From: Reyranella massiliensis 521
Lineage (GTDB): Bacteria; Pseudomonadota; Alphaproteobacteria; Reyranellales; Reyranellaceae
Length of the DNA stretch: 64,000 nucleotides
Reading direction: 5' to 3'
Assembly (NCBI RefSeq): GCF_000312425.1
Contig: NZ_HE997181.1
Coordinates: forward strand, 3,074,729 to 3,138,728
The notes below the pieces were generated by a model that was not told the DNA's origin, ran no database searches, and saw only the letters and a list, made by a program, of their open reading frames with translations. A program made the translations under genes and the position numbers. This document shows positions 1-9,032 of the stretch, in pieces (within the stretch, counting starts at the first letter, position 1; every line of letters begins with the position of its first letter).

Positions 1-952
1 CGATGACATTGTCGAGCATGCGCACGGCGACGGGCACCAGTCGCTCCAGCGCCTCGAGATCGAGATGCGCGCCGGCGCTGAACGGATTCTTTACCAGCGC
101 CGCGAGGTTGATCGAGCCCAGCAGGCAGGCGCCATAAGGCGGCAACGGCTGCTCGCCGCAGGGATTCGTAGCCTGGATGGTCTCACAATAGTGCAGGTTG
201 TTCCGCCGGTTCACGCGATCGATGAAGATCACACCGGGCTCGGCGACCTCGTAGGTCGCGCGCATGATGCGCTCCCACAGCGCCTTCGCCTTCACCGTCT
301 TGAAGGTCCTGCCGCCGAACACGAGGTCCCAGTCGGCATCGTCCTTCACCGCCTTCATGAAGGCGTCGGTGACCAGCACCGAGACGTTGAACATGCGCAG
401 GCGCTTGGGATCGCGCTTGGCATCGACGAACGCCTCGATGTCGGGATGGTCGCACCGCAGGGTCGCCATCATAGCGCCGCGACGCGAGCCGGCGCTCATG
501 ATGGTGCGGCACATCGCATCCCACACATCCATGAAGGAGAGCGGACCGGAGGCATCGGCGCCGACGCCCTTCACCGGCGCGCCCTGCGGCCGCAAGGTCG
601 AGAAATCGTGCCCGATGCCGCCGCCCTGCTGCATGGTGAGGGCGGCCTCGCGCAGGTTTTCGAAGATGCCCGACATGTCGTCGGGGATCGCGCCCATGAC
701 GAAGCAATTGAACAGCGTCACTGTGCGGCCGGTACCGGCGCCGGCAATCACGCGGCCAGCCGGCAGGAACTTGAAGTCCACCAGCGCGTCGTGAAAGCGC
801 TCTGCCCAGCGGGCCGGATCGCGCTCAGGTGCCGCCAGGGCACGCGCAACCCGCCACCAGGTGGCGTCGAGATCAGCATCCGCTTGCCCCGCGGGGTCGC
901 GAAAGCGGTATTTCATGTCCCAGATGCGCTGGGAAACTTGAGCCCATTCCAT
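1..952 (-). CDS. nrdJ: Adenosylcobalamin-dependent (class II) ribonucleotide reductase, N-terminal part (partial)
   Basis: Reduces ribonucleotides to deoxyribonucleotides using a B12-generated thiyl radical; cytoplasmic, oxygen-independent. Only the first about 317 residues lie in the window; the gene runs off the left edge. The start is the ATG at 950-952, giving MEWAQVSQRIWDMKYRF, which matches the usual N-terminus of alphaproteobacterial NrdJ. Family blocks seen: LFNCFVMGAIPDDMSGIFE (first redox cysteine), LTMQQGGGIGHDFS, SAGSRRGAMMATLRCDHPDI, and NPCGEQPLPPYGACLLGSIN with the catalytic NPCGE cysteine. No ATP-cone precedes it. It implies B12 dependence, in line with the adenosyltransferase and cobF genes in this window. 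The C-terminal redox cysteines cannot be checked. Confidence 0.93.
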   Translation of the reverse strand, partial: MEWAQVSQRIWDMKYRFRDPAGQADADLDATWWRVARALAAPERDPARWAERFHDALVDFKFLPAGRVIAGAGTGRTVTLFNCFVMGAIPDDMSGIFENLREAALTMQQGGGIGHDFSTLRPQGAPVKGVGADASGPLSFMDVWDAMCRTIMSAGSRRGAMMATLRCDHPDIEAFVDAKRDPKRLRMFNVSVLVTDAFMKAVKDDADWDLVFGGRTFKTVKAKALWERIMRATYEVAEPGVIFIDRVNRRNNLHYCETIQATNPCGEQPLPPYGACLLGSINLAALVKNPFSAGAHLDLEALERLVPVAVRMLDNVI

Positions 953-1012
953 CGCCAAAAAGTAGGCTCCAGCCCAGGCGATATCAACAAGATTGTTCTT
1001 TCTTTGTTCCTG

Positions 1013-1732
1013 CTAGTGGGCTGCCTTTACGAGCCGGTCGGTGGCCGTTTCGATGCGTTCGCGCAGCGTTGTCATGAACGTCTCGCGACTCAGCCCCGGC
1101 GGAATGGGCGGCAAAATCTCGACGTCGATGACGCCGGGCCATTTGATGAACTTGCGACGGCCCCAGAAGACGCCAGAATTCAAGGCGACCGGCACGACAG
1201 GGACGCCGAGCTGACGATAGAGCGCCGCCGTGCCGACTTGATAGGGCTTCTCCGTCCCGATTGCCACGCGCGTGCCTTCGGGGAAGATCAGGATCGACCG
1301 GCCCTCGGCCAACGTCTGCTTCGCCTGCCGCACGAGGCTACGCAGCGCCTTCGCGCCTTCGCCGCGTTCGACAGCGATATTGCCGACGCGCGCCATCGCC
1401 CAGCCGACGACCGGGATGAAGAGCAGCTCGCGTTTCAGCACCGTGGCGCTCTGGGGAAAGATCCGGGAGAAAGCGAGCGTCTCCCACGAGGATTGATGCT
1501 TGCAGGCGAGAATGACCGGCCCCGCTGGCAAGTTCTCCAGGCCCCGTACGCGATGCGTCAGCCGGCAGGTGAGGCGCAGCCAGCCCAGGCAGAAGTCGAT
1601 CCAGAACAGCGACCAGGCGACGACGTAGCGTCGCGGCAGCAGAAGGATCGGTGCACCGACAATCGCAATGATCGTGGTGCCGGCATACCAGCCGACATTG
1701 AACAGGAAGGAGCGCAGCCCGAGGCTAAACAT
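1013..1732 (-). CDS. plsC: 1-acyl-sn-glycerol-3-phosphate acyltransferase
   Basis: Transfers an acyl chain to lysophosphatidic acid to make phosphatidic acid at the inner membrane. The 239-residue product has a hydrophobic N-terminus (about residues 5-35), the catalytic HQSSWE (H-X4-E, a variant of NHxSxxD) near residue 79 and FPEGTR near residue 150, both diagnostic of PlsC. The ATG at 1732 was chosen; an in-frame TTG at 1774 would add 14 residues and neither has a clear ribosome site. In related genomes plsC is the distal member of the hpt/zinc-ribbon/ftsE/ftsX cluster. Here it is divergent from the zinc-ribbon gene and ftsEX are absent between them. Confidence 0.93.
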   Translation of the reverse strand: MFSLGLRSFLFNVGWYAGTTIIAIVGAPILLLPRRYVVAWSLFWIDFCLGWLRLTCRLTHRVRGLENLPAGPVILACKHQSSWETLAFSRIFPQSATVLKRELLFIPVVGWAMARVGNIAVERGEGAKALRSLVRQAKQTLAEGRSILIFPEGTRVAIGTEKPYQVGTAALYRQLGVPVVPVALNSGVFWGRRKFIKWPGVIDVEILPPIPPGLSRETFMTTLRERIETATDRLVKAAH

Positions 1733-1832
1733 CGACGGAATGTATGTCGGCAAGTGGTGTTGCTTGTAACCCAAGTTTTAGTGGCCTAATGTCCGCCCGC
1801 AAGCACATCTAGTGGGGAATTCCCCGCTCATC

Positions 1833-2498
1833 ATGCACGTTTCCTGTTCAAGCTGCGGCGCACGTTACGCCGTCGATCCGAAGGCGATCGGTCCCACGGG
1901 CCGGACCGTCCAGTGCGCCCGCTGCAATCATCGCTGGTTTCAGACGATCGAGCCGCCGGGGCATCCGCCGGACAGTTCAGGCACGCCGCCTGAACCGACG
2001 CCTCCTCCGGTGCCGGACATCGTGATCCGGCCGTCCGTGCCCGGCGCAGGCCTGCCGGCACTGGCGCCGCAGCCTCCGAAGAGCCCCTGGCGGACCTGGC
2101 TTGCCGTCGGCATCGGCCTGGTCGTGCTTCTGGCCGGCGTTGCCTATCTCTATCGCGGCGAGATCGGCGGCCGGCTGCCACCGGCATGGCAGACGATCCT
2201 CAAGGCCGATACGCGGTCAGTGCCCAAAGCGGCGCGCCTGCACATCGATCTCGATGCCAGCCGGATCGATTTCGTCGACGGGCGCTACGTCGTGACCGGC
2301 GAAATCGCCAATAGCGGCACCAAGCCGGGAACCACCCAGGCGCTGAAGCTCACTTTCCGCGCGGGCGAACAAGTGGTGGGACAACGGTCGGTGCCGCTGG
2401 TCGAAGGGCCAATCCCACCTGGCGGGCGGACCCGCTTCAGCTTGCCGCTTGACGATCCCCCCGCCGGCACGACCAACATCGTCCCGACCATCGACTAG
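1833..2498 (+). CDS. MJ0042-type zinc-ribbon protein with DUF3426-like C-terminal domain
   Basis: The 221-residue product opens with a zinc ribbon: C5-x2-C8, an ARYAVDP segment, then C28-x2-C31 followed by HRW, the MJ0042 zinc-finger pattern. A proline-rich linker (about 43-85) leads to one membrane helix (about 89-107) and a C-terminal region resembling DUF3426/FxLYD beta domains (contains VVTGEIANSGTK). Topology suggests a cytoplasmic zinc ribbon and periplasmic C-terminus. The function is not known; in Alphaproteobacteria it sits beside ftsE/ftsX and hpt. The start is the ATG at 1833; an upstream GTG at 1812 would prefix seven residues before the conserved finger and is unlikely. Confidence 0.85.
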   Translation: MHVSCSSCGARYAVDPKAIGPTGRTVQCARCNHRWFQTIEPPGHPPDSSGTPPEPTPPPVPDIVIRPSVPGAGLPALAPQPPKSPWRTWLAVGIGLVVLLAGVAYLYRGEIGGRLPPAWQTILKADTRSVPKAARLHIDLDASRIDFVDGRYVVTGEIANSGTKPGTTQALKLTFRAGEQVVGQRSVPLVEGPIPPGGRTRFSLPLDDPPAGTTNIVPTID

Positions 2499-2508
2499 CG
2501 AGCCGTCT

Positions 2509-3048
2509 ATGCCCGACCGTCCTACCGTTTCCATCCGCTTCTCCGCCGCCGAGATCGCCAACCGCGTCGACGAGATGGCCAAAGAACTCGCGGGCAAGCT
2601 GGCCCCCGACACGCTGGTCGTCTCCGTCCTGAAGGGCAGCTTCGTCTTCGCCGCCGACCTGATCCGGGCGCTCAGCCGCACCGGCGCCGACTGGTCGATG
2701 GATTTCCTCACTCTGTCGAGCTACGGCACCGCCACCGAAACCACCGGCAGCGTGAAGGTGGTTCGCGACATCGTCGACGATGTGCGCGGCCGCGACGTCC
2801 TCCTGGTCGACGACATCCTGGAGTCGGGATACACGCTCAGCTTCGCCAAAGATCTGCTGCTGGAACGCGGCGCCAAGCGCGTGTCGATCTGCACCCTGCT
2901 CGACAAGCCCGCCAAACGGCGCACCAAGCTGCAGGCCGACTTCGTCGGCTTCCAGGCCGGCGACGAGTTCCTCGTAGGCTACGGGCTCGACTGGGCCCAC
3001 CGCTTCCGCGGCCTGCCCTATATCGGCGTCGTCGAGAAGACCAACTAG
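2509..3048 (+). CDS. hpt: Hypoxanthine phosphoribosyltransferase
   Basis: Purine salvage: converts hypoxanthine (and guanine) plus PRPP to IMP (GMP). The 179-residue product carries the type I PRT signature VLLVDDILESGYT at about 97-109 and a PPi-loop-like LKGSF upstream; length fits bacterial Hpt. The ATG at 2509 lies 11 bases after the zinc-ribbon gene stop, so the two are probably co-transcribed. Its TAG ends at 3048 and abuts the stop codon of the convergent TIGR02302 gene at 3049 with no spacer. Confidence 0.92.
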   Translation: MPDRPTVSIRFSAAEIANRVDEMAKELAGKLAPDTLVVSVLKGSFVFAADLIRALSRTGADWSMDFLTLSSYGTATETTGSVKVVRDIVDDVRGRDVLLVDDILESGYTLSFAKDLLLERGAKRVSICTLLDKPAKRRTKLQADFVGFQAGDEFLVGYGLDWAHRFRGLPYIGVVEKTN

Positions 3049-5658
3049 CTAGTAGGTCCGCAGCAGGCGGTCGATGTAGTCGAGTTCGTCCTTCGGCCGC
3101 TGCTGTTCGCCCGCACGGCGGCGCAGTTCGTCGAGGATTTCGCGGCTGCGCTGGCGCTCCAGCTCGAGCGGCACCTTGTCGACGCCGGTGTCGACGGCAT
3201 CGCCATAATTGCCGTCGGAACGGCCGAGCGGATCGCGATCTTCGCCGCGCCGCTCGCGTTCCTCGATCTCGGCGATGTCCTGATTGTTGCCGGGCCCGCG
3301 TTGCTGGCGCATCTGCTCGGCAAGATCGCCCATGCCCTGCTGGAGATTGTCGAGTGCCCGGCGCTGCGAGCGCGAGGCCTCGCGCGGCTCGCCACGGCGC
3401 AGCGCCTCTTCGGCCTCGCGCATCGAGCGCTCGGCCCGACCGAGCGATTCCGGCATCGGCATGCCGTTCTCGTCGAGCTTGTTCATGAAGTCGCCGAGCT
3501 GCCGGCGCAGGCCTTCCTGCTGCCCACGCTGCTGCTCGCCCCACTGGCCGTCACCGCGCTGGTTGCCGCCCGGCTGATTGCCCTGGCCCTGCTGCCCCTG
3601 CTGACCGCGTTGGCCTTGCTGACCCTGCTGGCCCTGCTGACCTTGCTGGCCGCGCTGTCCCTGCTGCTGTTGCTGGCGGCCTTCGCGCTCGGACTCGCCC
3701 AGAAGCTGGTTCTGGCGCCGCGACAGCCGGTCGAGCTGGTTCATCATCTCGCGGCCCTGCTGGCTGCCCTGCCCCTGCTGGCCCTGCTGCTGGCGCTGCT
3801 GGCCGTTGGGGTTCGCCATCATCGGGGTGGCGTTCTCCATCATCTTGCGCAACTCTTCGAGCAGACGCTTGGCTTCCTCGCGCTGGCCGTTCTTCGCCAT
3901 CTCGCGAATCTTGTCGAGCATCTTCTGCAGGTCGTCGCCGGTGATGGTGTTGTTGGGATCCATCTTCTCCGCCTGCTCCTGCATGCGGCGGCGTTCTTCG
4001 GGATCCTTCATCTTCTCGGCGAGTTCACGCTGCCAGCGGCCCATCGCGTCGTAGAGCTGCTGGATCAGGCGCTCGATTTCCTCGTCGCCGGCCTGGCGCT
4101 GCATGGCGTCGCGCAGCTCTTGGCGGGCCTGCTCGACAGCGCGCTCTGCGTCCGAGGTCGCCCCGCTTTCCAGGCGCATGGCGAGATCCCATAGGAGCTT
4201 CTGGGTATCGGTGATCGTCGGCTTGTCACCGTTCTGGACCAGACGCGCCGCGCCGATGCGCAGGCCGAGCTGCACAACAGGGTCCTCGCGATAGCTCTCC
4301 GGCTTCACCTGGATCAGACGCATGCCGTCGGCCACGTCCATGCGGAACGCCTTGGGATCCCGCGTCAGCGCCTTGCGCAATACGATCAGCGCACGGGCCG
4401 TCGGGTCGTTGAACACGCGCTCCGGCAGCAGGAAGGTCTCGACGGAGCTGCGGCCCTTCTGGCCCAGCGCGTCGCTGGCGAACAGCATCACGGTGACCTT
4501 GAGGCCGGCCCAGGGATGGCTGGTGAGGTCGCGCACGAAGGTGTCGGAAACCTTCTTGGCGCTACCGGCGACCGGCAGGTCGATGCGCAGGACTTCCGGT
4601 TCTGCGTCGTCACTCAGCGCATCGTCGCCCAGGACACTGCCATGCAGGCGGACCTGGAGCTGAACGCCGGTTACGCCGAAATCGTCACCGGCGACGTATT
4701 CGACCTTGGTCGACCACTTGTCGACGCCGATGGGCCGCGAGAAATCGATTGTCGGCGGAAGATCGGGAATGACATGCAGTTTCCAGCGCGCCTGCTCGTC
4801 GCCGCGCGCCTGCAGCGTGATCGACTTGCCCTCGGTGATGGTCTGATCGACCTGATACTTGCCCTTGCCGACAGTGGAGAAGTCGGTCGATTCCTTCTTC
4901 GATCCCCCGCCGTCGATGACGAGCTGCGGCGGCTTGCGACCGCGTACATCGTCGACGAAACCCGCGATCTTGCTGCCGACAGGAACGCGCAGCAGCTTGT
5001 CCTTGTCGGCCATGTCGAGATAGACGGGCGGCTTGCCGGTGTAGGCAGGCGGTGCAATCCACAGGTTGGCGACGACCGGCGGCGGCGGCGGAAAGGCCGG
5101 CGTGACCGCGGCGGCCATGCGGTCGCTGCGCCAGCCACCGGCGACGGCGATCGCCACCACCAGCGCCAGGACCGGCACGAAACGCAGCGCCCATTTGTCG
5201 AGATTGGCGAGGCCCGGACGCGCCGGGCCGTTGTTGAGGCCCGCCAGGCGCTCGGCCTCGCGGCGGCGGTGCGCCTGCCAGAGCGCGGCCGCCATCGGGT
5301 CGGTTTCGCCTGCGGCCAGACGGTCCTGCACGGCGACCAGCGGCCGGTGCGGCACGCCGCTGTCGCGTTCGAGCCGGCGGATCGCGGCTTCCCGCGCGGG
5401 CCAGGCAAAATCCCTGAGGCGCCACCAGGCGAGGCCGGCAAAGCCCAGGCCCAGAGCGACGAGAATGCCGGTATGGACCCACGGGTCGAGGCCGGCGAAG
5501 AGGTCGAGATGGGCGGCCGCGACGAACAGGGCGACGACGGAAAGCAGCGGCACAAGCCGCGGCCACAGGCCTTCCCAGGCCAACGCAGCCCATGCCAAGC
5601 CGACTTTGCGCCCCAGTCCGGGCGCTTTGATGGTCGGTGTGGTCTGGCTCGCGTCCAT
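3049..5658 (-). CDS. TIGR02302 family (DUF4175) membrane protein
   Basis: An 869-residue protein of unknown role, conserved in Alphaproteobacteria next to lysA/argH. Three hydrophobic segments lie at about 35-50, 61-79 and 160-175. Beta-rich middle sequence follows, then long helical, charged regions (about 480-870). Residues about 615-725 are a low-complexity Gln/Gly repeat (units such as GQQGQQGQ) between coiled-coil-like blocks. Its ATG at 5658 lies 12 bases downstream of lysA, so argH-lysA-this gene looks like one operon. Envelope function is an inference from topology and the neighbourhood only. Confidence 0.9.
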   Translation of the reverse strand: MDASQTTPTIKAPGLGRKVGLAWAALAWEGLWPRLVPLLSVVALFVAAAHLDLFAGLDPWVHTGILVALGLGFAGLAWWRLRDFAWPAREAAIRRLERDSGVPHRPLVAVQDRLAAGETDPMAAALWQAHRRREAERLAGLNNGPARPGLANLDKWALRFVPVLALVVAIAVAGGWRSDRMAAAVTPAFPPPPPVVANLWIAPPAYTGKPPVYLDMADKDKLLRVPVGSKIAGFVDDVRGRKPPQLVIDGGGSKKESTDFSTVGKGKYQVDQTITEGKSITLQARGDEQARWKLHVIPDLPPTIDFSRPIGVDKWSTKVEYVAGDDFGVTGVQLQVRLHGSVLGDDALSDDAEPEVLRIDLPVAGSAKKVSDTFVRDLTSHPWAGLKVTVMLFASDALGQKGRSSVETFLLPERVFNDPTARALIVLRKALTRDPKAFRMDVADGMRLIQVKPESYREDPVVQLGLRIGAARLVQNGDKPTITDTQKLLWDLAMRLESGATSDAERAVEQARQELRDAMQRQAGDEEIERLIQQLYDAMGRWQRELAEKMKDPEERRRMQEQAEKMDPNNTITGDDLQKMLDKIREMAKNGQREEAKRLLEELRKMMENATPMMANPNGQQRQQQGQQGQGSQQGREMMNQLDRLSRRQNQLLGESEREGRQQQQQGQRGQQGQQGQQGQQGQRGQQGQQGQGNQPGGNQRGDGQWGEQQRGQQEGLRRQLGDFMNKLDENGMPMPESLGRAERSMREAEEALRRGEPREASRSQRRALDNLQQGMGDLAEQMRQQRGPGNNQDIAEIEERERRGEDRDPLGRSDGNYGDAVDTGVDKVPLELERQRSREILDELRRRAGEQQRPKDELDYIDRLLRTY

Positions 5659-5670
5659 CGTTTCCTTTCG

Positions 5671-6945
5671 CTAGGCCTTGATCTTCTCCATCCAGGGCGG
5701 GATCCGCTCGGCGGAGAGCATCTCCTCGATCGTCGGTCGCGGCCTGACGACCGCAAACCGCGTGCCGTCCACCATCACTTCGGGGATCAGCGGCCGAGTA
5801 TTGTAGCTCGACGACATGACCGCCCCGTAGGCTCCGGCCGAGCGTACCATGATGAGATCGCCAGCTGCCAGCGGCGGCAGATCACGGTTCTGTGCCAGGA
5901 AATCCCCCGATTCGCAGATCGGACCGACAATGTCGCAACGGATCGTGGCGGCATCGGGGCGCGGCTGGCGAACCGGCATGATGTCGTGCCAGGCCTCGTA
6001 GAGCGTAGGACGAATGAGATCGTTCATCGCTGCGTCCACAATGACAAAAGTTTTCGCGGAGCCCGGCTTCACCAGGATCACCTCGCTGACCAGGACCCCC
6101 GCCTCGCCCACGAGGCGACGACCGGGCTCGAAGGTCAACTCGCAATCCAGCCCTGCGGTTTCCTTGGCGACCACCGCCATGAATTCGGCGATCGAGGGCG
6201 GAGTCTCGTCGGCGTAAACAATCCCCAGGCCGCCGCCGATGTCGAAGCGGTCGATCTTGTGACCATCGGTCCGTAGCTGGGTGATCAGTTCGCGCACGCG
6301 CACGATGGCATCGCGATAGGGCTGCACCTCGGTAAGCTGCGAGCCGATATGCATGGCCACGCCCACGACCTTGAGGTTGGGCAGCCGCCCTGCCAGGGCG
6401 AAAGCCTCGCGCGCCAGGTCGATGTCGATGCCGAACTTGTTCTCCTTGCGCCCGGTCGTGATCTTGGCGTGCGTCTTCGCGTCGACGTCGGGGTTCACGC
6501 GGATGGTGATGTCCGCCTTCACGCCGAGCTGGCCCGCCACGGCATTCAGGGTTTCGAGTTCCGCCGAGCTTTCGACGTTGATCTGACCGACGCCGGCTTC
6601 GAGAGCCGCCATCAGCTCCGACGGCTTCTTGCCGACGCCGGAATAGATGATGCGGTTGGCCGGTATGCCGGCAGCGAGCGCGCGGCGCATCTCGCCCACC
6701 GACACGATGTCGGCGCCCGCCCCCATCTCGCCGAAGAGGCGGACGACCGCGAGATTGCTGTTCGCCTTCATGGCGTAGCAGATGCTCGCGTTCATGCCCT
6801 TCATGCCGTCGGCGAACTCCTTCCAGGCAGCCCGCAAGGCGCCGGCCGAGTAGCAGTAGAAGGGCGAGCCGACCTGGGCCGCGATCGAAGCGAGCGTCAC
6901 GCCTTCGGCATGCATCTCGCCATTCTTGTAAGTGAAGAAGCTCAT
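5671..6945 (-). CDS. lysA: Diaminopimelate decarboxylase
   Basis: Last step of lysine synthesis: PLP-dependent decarboxylation of meso-diaminopimelate. The 424-residue product has the PLP lysine in [13 protein letters not shown] (about residue 59), GADIVSVGE, the HIGSQ motif, the GGGLGI phosphate-binding loop, and a C-terminal CESGDFL block with the active-site cysteine. Length is typical. The start codon overlaps the argH stop by four bases (ATGA at 6942-6945), indicating translational coupling. Confidence 0.96.
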   Translation of the reverse strand: MSFFTYKNGEMHAEGVTLASIAAQVGSPFYCYSAGALRAAWKEFADGMKGMNASICYAMKANSNLAVVRLFGEMGAGADIVSVGEMRRALAAGIPANRIIYSGVGKKPSELMAALEAGVGQINVESSAELETLNAVAGQLGVKADITIRVNPDVDAKTHAKITTGRKENKFGIDIDLAREAFALAGRLPNLKVVGVAMHIGSQLTEVQPYRDAIVRVRELITQLRTDGHKIDRFDIGGGLGIVYADETPPSIAEFMAVVAKETAGLDCELTFEPGRRLVGEAGVLVSEVILVKPGSAKTFVIVDAAMNDLIRPTLYEAWHDIMPVRQPRPDAATIRCDIVGPICESGDFLAQNRDLPPLAAGDLIMVRSAGAYGAVMSSSYNTRPLIPEVMVDGTRFAVVRPRPTIEEMLSAERIPPWMEKIKA

Positions 6946-8411
6946 CGGCCGCGCCCCTTTGCACTCTTGGACGCTCGTCCGAGAAACCGGCTGCGCGCCT
7001 CCTTGGTGGCGCGCGCCACGTTGGCCGGCGAAGTGCCGCCCAAGCTCTTGCGCGCGGCGACCGACGCCTCGACCGTCAACACGCCATAGACGCTGCGGTC
7101 GATGTTCGGCTCGACAGCCTGCATCTCGGCGAGCGACAGCTTGTCGAGATCGACGCCCTTGTCGGCCGCGATGCCGACGAGCGTCCCCGTCACGTGATGG
7201 GCCTGACGGAACGGCAGACCGACCTTGCGGACCAGCCAGTCGGCAAGATCGGTGGCAACCGAATAGTCGGCGGAAGCCACGGCGCGCATACGCTGCGGAT
7301 TGGCCTTGAGGTCGCGGATCATGCCGGCCATCGCCGCAACGCCCAGCTCCAGCGAGTCGGCGGCGTCGAACAGCGGCTCCTTATCTTCCTGCATATCCTT
7401 CTGATAGGTGAGCGGCAGGCCCTTCAGGATCGTGCAGATCGCCACGAACGAGCCGAGGATGCGGCCTGTCTTGGCGCGCGTCAGCTCGGCGGCATCGGGA
7501 TTGCGCTTCTGCGGCATGATCGAGCTGCCGGTGGTGAAGGCATCCGACAAAGCGATGAAACGGAACGGCGCCGAGCACCAGATCACGATCTCCTCGGCAA
7601 GGCGCGAGAGATGGACCGCCGTGAGCGAGGTGGCGGCGATGAACTCGACGACGTAGTCGCGATCCGAAACGGCATCGAGCGAATTGGCCATCGGCCGGTC
7701 GAAGCCCAGCGCCTTCGCCGTCTTGCGCGGATCGATCGGATGCGGCGAACCGGCAAGTGCAGCGGCTCCCAGCGGCGATTCGTTCAGCCGCGCGCGGCAG
7801 TCGGCAAGCCGGCCGCGGTCGCGGCCGAACATCTCGACATAGGCCAGAAGATGATGCCCGAAGGTGATGGGCTGCGCCGTCTGCAGGTGGGTGAACCCCG
7901 GCATGATCGTGGCCGCATACTCTTCGGCGCGCTCGATCAGGGCGGCCTGAAGATCGGCGAGCATCGGCTCCAGCCGGTCGATCGCGTCGCGGACCCACAG
8001 CCGCACGTCGAGCGCCACCTGGTCGTTGCGCGAGCGCGCCGTGTGCAGGCGTCCGGCGGCCGGTCCGATCAGCTCGGCCAGCCGCGCCTCCACGTTCATG
8101 TGGATATCCTCGAGCTTGGTCGAAAACTTGAAACGGCCCGACTCGATCTCCTCGCGCACCTTGGCGAGGCCGCGCTTGATGGCGCTGCCGTCCTTGGCCG
8201 TCAGGATGCCCTGGGCCACCAGCATGTCACAGTGGGCGATCGAGCCCGTGATATCCTGGGCATAGAGCCGCCGGTCGAAACCGATCGAGGCGTTGATCTT
8301 CTCCATGATCTCCGCCGGGCCGAGCTTGTAACGCCCTCCCCACATCGTGTTGGCCCGCTTCGTGTTGGAGCGACTCTTCGGCGCTCGCGCAGCCCTGTTC
8401 TTCCGTGCCAT
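6942..8411 (-). CDS. argH: Argininosuccinate lyase
   Basis: Cleaves argininosuccinate to arginine and fumarate. The 489-residue protein has the fumarase/aspartase signature [12 protein letters not shown] and the TARSRNDQ substrate block. The conserved body starts at [10 protein letters not shown] (residue 22); the preceding 21 residues are Lys/Arg-rich and unusual. An internal ATG at 8348 would give the standard N-terminus, so the true start could be either. First gene of argH-lysA-TIGR02302; divergent from the thioredoxin-like gene with only 35 bases between them. Confidence 0.95.
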   Translation of the reverse strand: MARKNRAARAPKSRSNTKRANTMWGGRYKLGPAEIMEKINASIGFDRRLYAQDITGSIAHCDMLVAQGILTAKDGSAIKRGLAKVREEIESGRFKFSTKLEDIHMNVEARLAELIGPAAGRLHTARSRNDQVALDVRLWVRDAIDRLEPMLADLQAALIERAEEYAATIMPGFTHLQTAQPITFGHHLLAYVEMFGRDRGRLADCRARLNESPLGAAALAGSPHPIDPRKTAKALGFDRPMANSLDAVSDRDYVVEFIAATSLTAVHLSRLAEEIVIWCSAPFRFIALSDAFTTGSSIMPQKRNPDAAELTRAKTGRILGSFVAICTILKGLPLTYQKDMQEDKEPLFDAADSLELGVAAMAGMIRDLKANPQRMRAVASADYSVATDLADWLVRKVGLPFRQAHHVTGTLVGIAADKGVDLDKLSLAEMQAVEPNIDRSVYGVLTVEASVAARKSLGGTSPANVARATKEARSRFLGRASKSAKGRGR

Positions 8412-8446
8412 GAATTAACGCCACTTGTGCTTTAGGATCGCGGCTT

Positions 8447-9031
8447 ATGGCATATCCCGAAAGAGATTTCCTCCCCGGCAGACGGCTGGTTCTTGCCGGC
8501 GGCCTGGCGGCCCTCGCCCTGCCGGCGACGGCCCGGCGCAGCCTGGCCGGCCTTAATCCGGACCTGGCCAGGGGCGCTATGGAGCGCTTTGTCCCGGCCA
8601 AGAAGCCGAAGCCGCTGGCCAATGTCGAGTTTCAGGACGCCGGCGACAAGCCGGTCAGCCTTAGTAAATTTCGTGGCAAGGCCGTGTTGCTGAACTTCTG
8701 GGCGACCTGGTGTGCGCCCTGCGTGAAGGAAATGCCCAGCCTCGACCGCTTGCAGGCCGCGCTGCCCAAGGATCGGTTCGTCATCATTCCCCTGTCGATC
8801 GACGGGCCGACCAAGTCCAAGGTCGTGCCCTTCTACAAGGAGCAGAAGCTTACCCAGCTCGGCATCTACTTCGACAAGGGCCGCAAGGCGATGCAGGGCC
8901 TCGACGTCACCCTGCTGCCGACCTCGATCCTGGTCGATCCCGCCGGCCGCGAGCTTGGCCGCATCGAAGGCGATGCCGACTGGGACATGCCGGAGTCGAT
9001 CGAGCTGATGAAGGCGGCCATCGCCGCTTGA
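8447..9031 (+). CDS. TlpA-type thioredoxin-like protein
   Basis: Probable periplasmic thiol-disulfide oxidoreductase of the TlpA/ResA type, 194 residues. The N-terminus contains GRRLVLAGGLAALALPAT, a short twin-arginine-like export signal. The thioredoxin active site is WATWCAPCVKEMP near residue 85, and LLPTSILVDPAGR is the cis-proline region. TlpA-type proteins feed reductant to cytochrome maturation, among other tasks; the partner here is not visible. It faces argH, a common alphaproteobacterial arrangement, and ends 1 base before the nadQ start codon. Confidence 0.9.
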   Translation: MAYPERDFLPGRRLVLAGGLAALALPATARRSLAGLNPDLARGAMERFVPAKKPKPLANVEFQDAGDKPVSLSKFRGKAVLLNFWATWCAPCVKEMPSLDRLQAALPKDRFVIIPLSIDGPTKSKVVPFYKEQKLTQLGIYFDKGRKAMQGLDVTLLPTSILVDPAGRELGRIEGDADWDMPESIELMKAAIAA

Positions 9032-9032
9032 T

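Noticed and set aside
65..1789. A 574-codon plus-strand frame at the left edge
   Set aside because: Antisense to nrdJ and plsC, both of which have catalytic motifs.
3490..3810. CRISPR-like regular repeats
   Set aside because: The repeats encode a Gln/Gly low-complexity segment in frame; units are short and imperfect, with no unique spacers.
4516..6276. A 586-codon plus-strand frame
   Set aside because: Antisense to lysA and the TIGR02302 gene, with composition typical of high-GC shadow frames and no domain.
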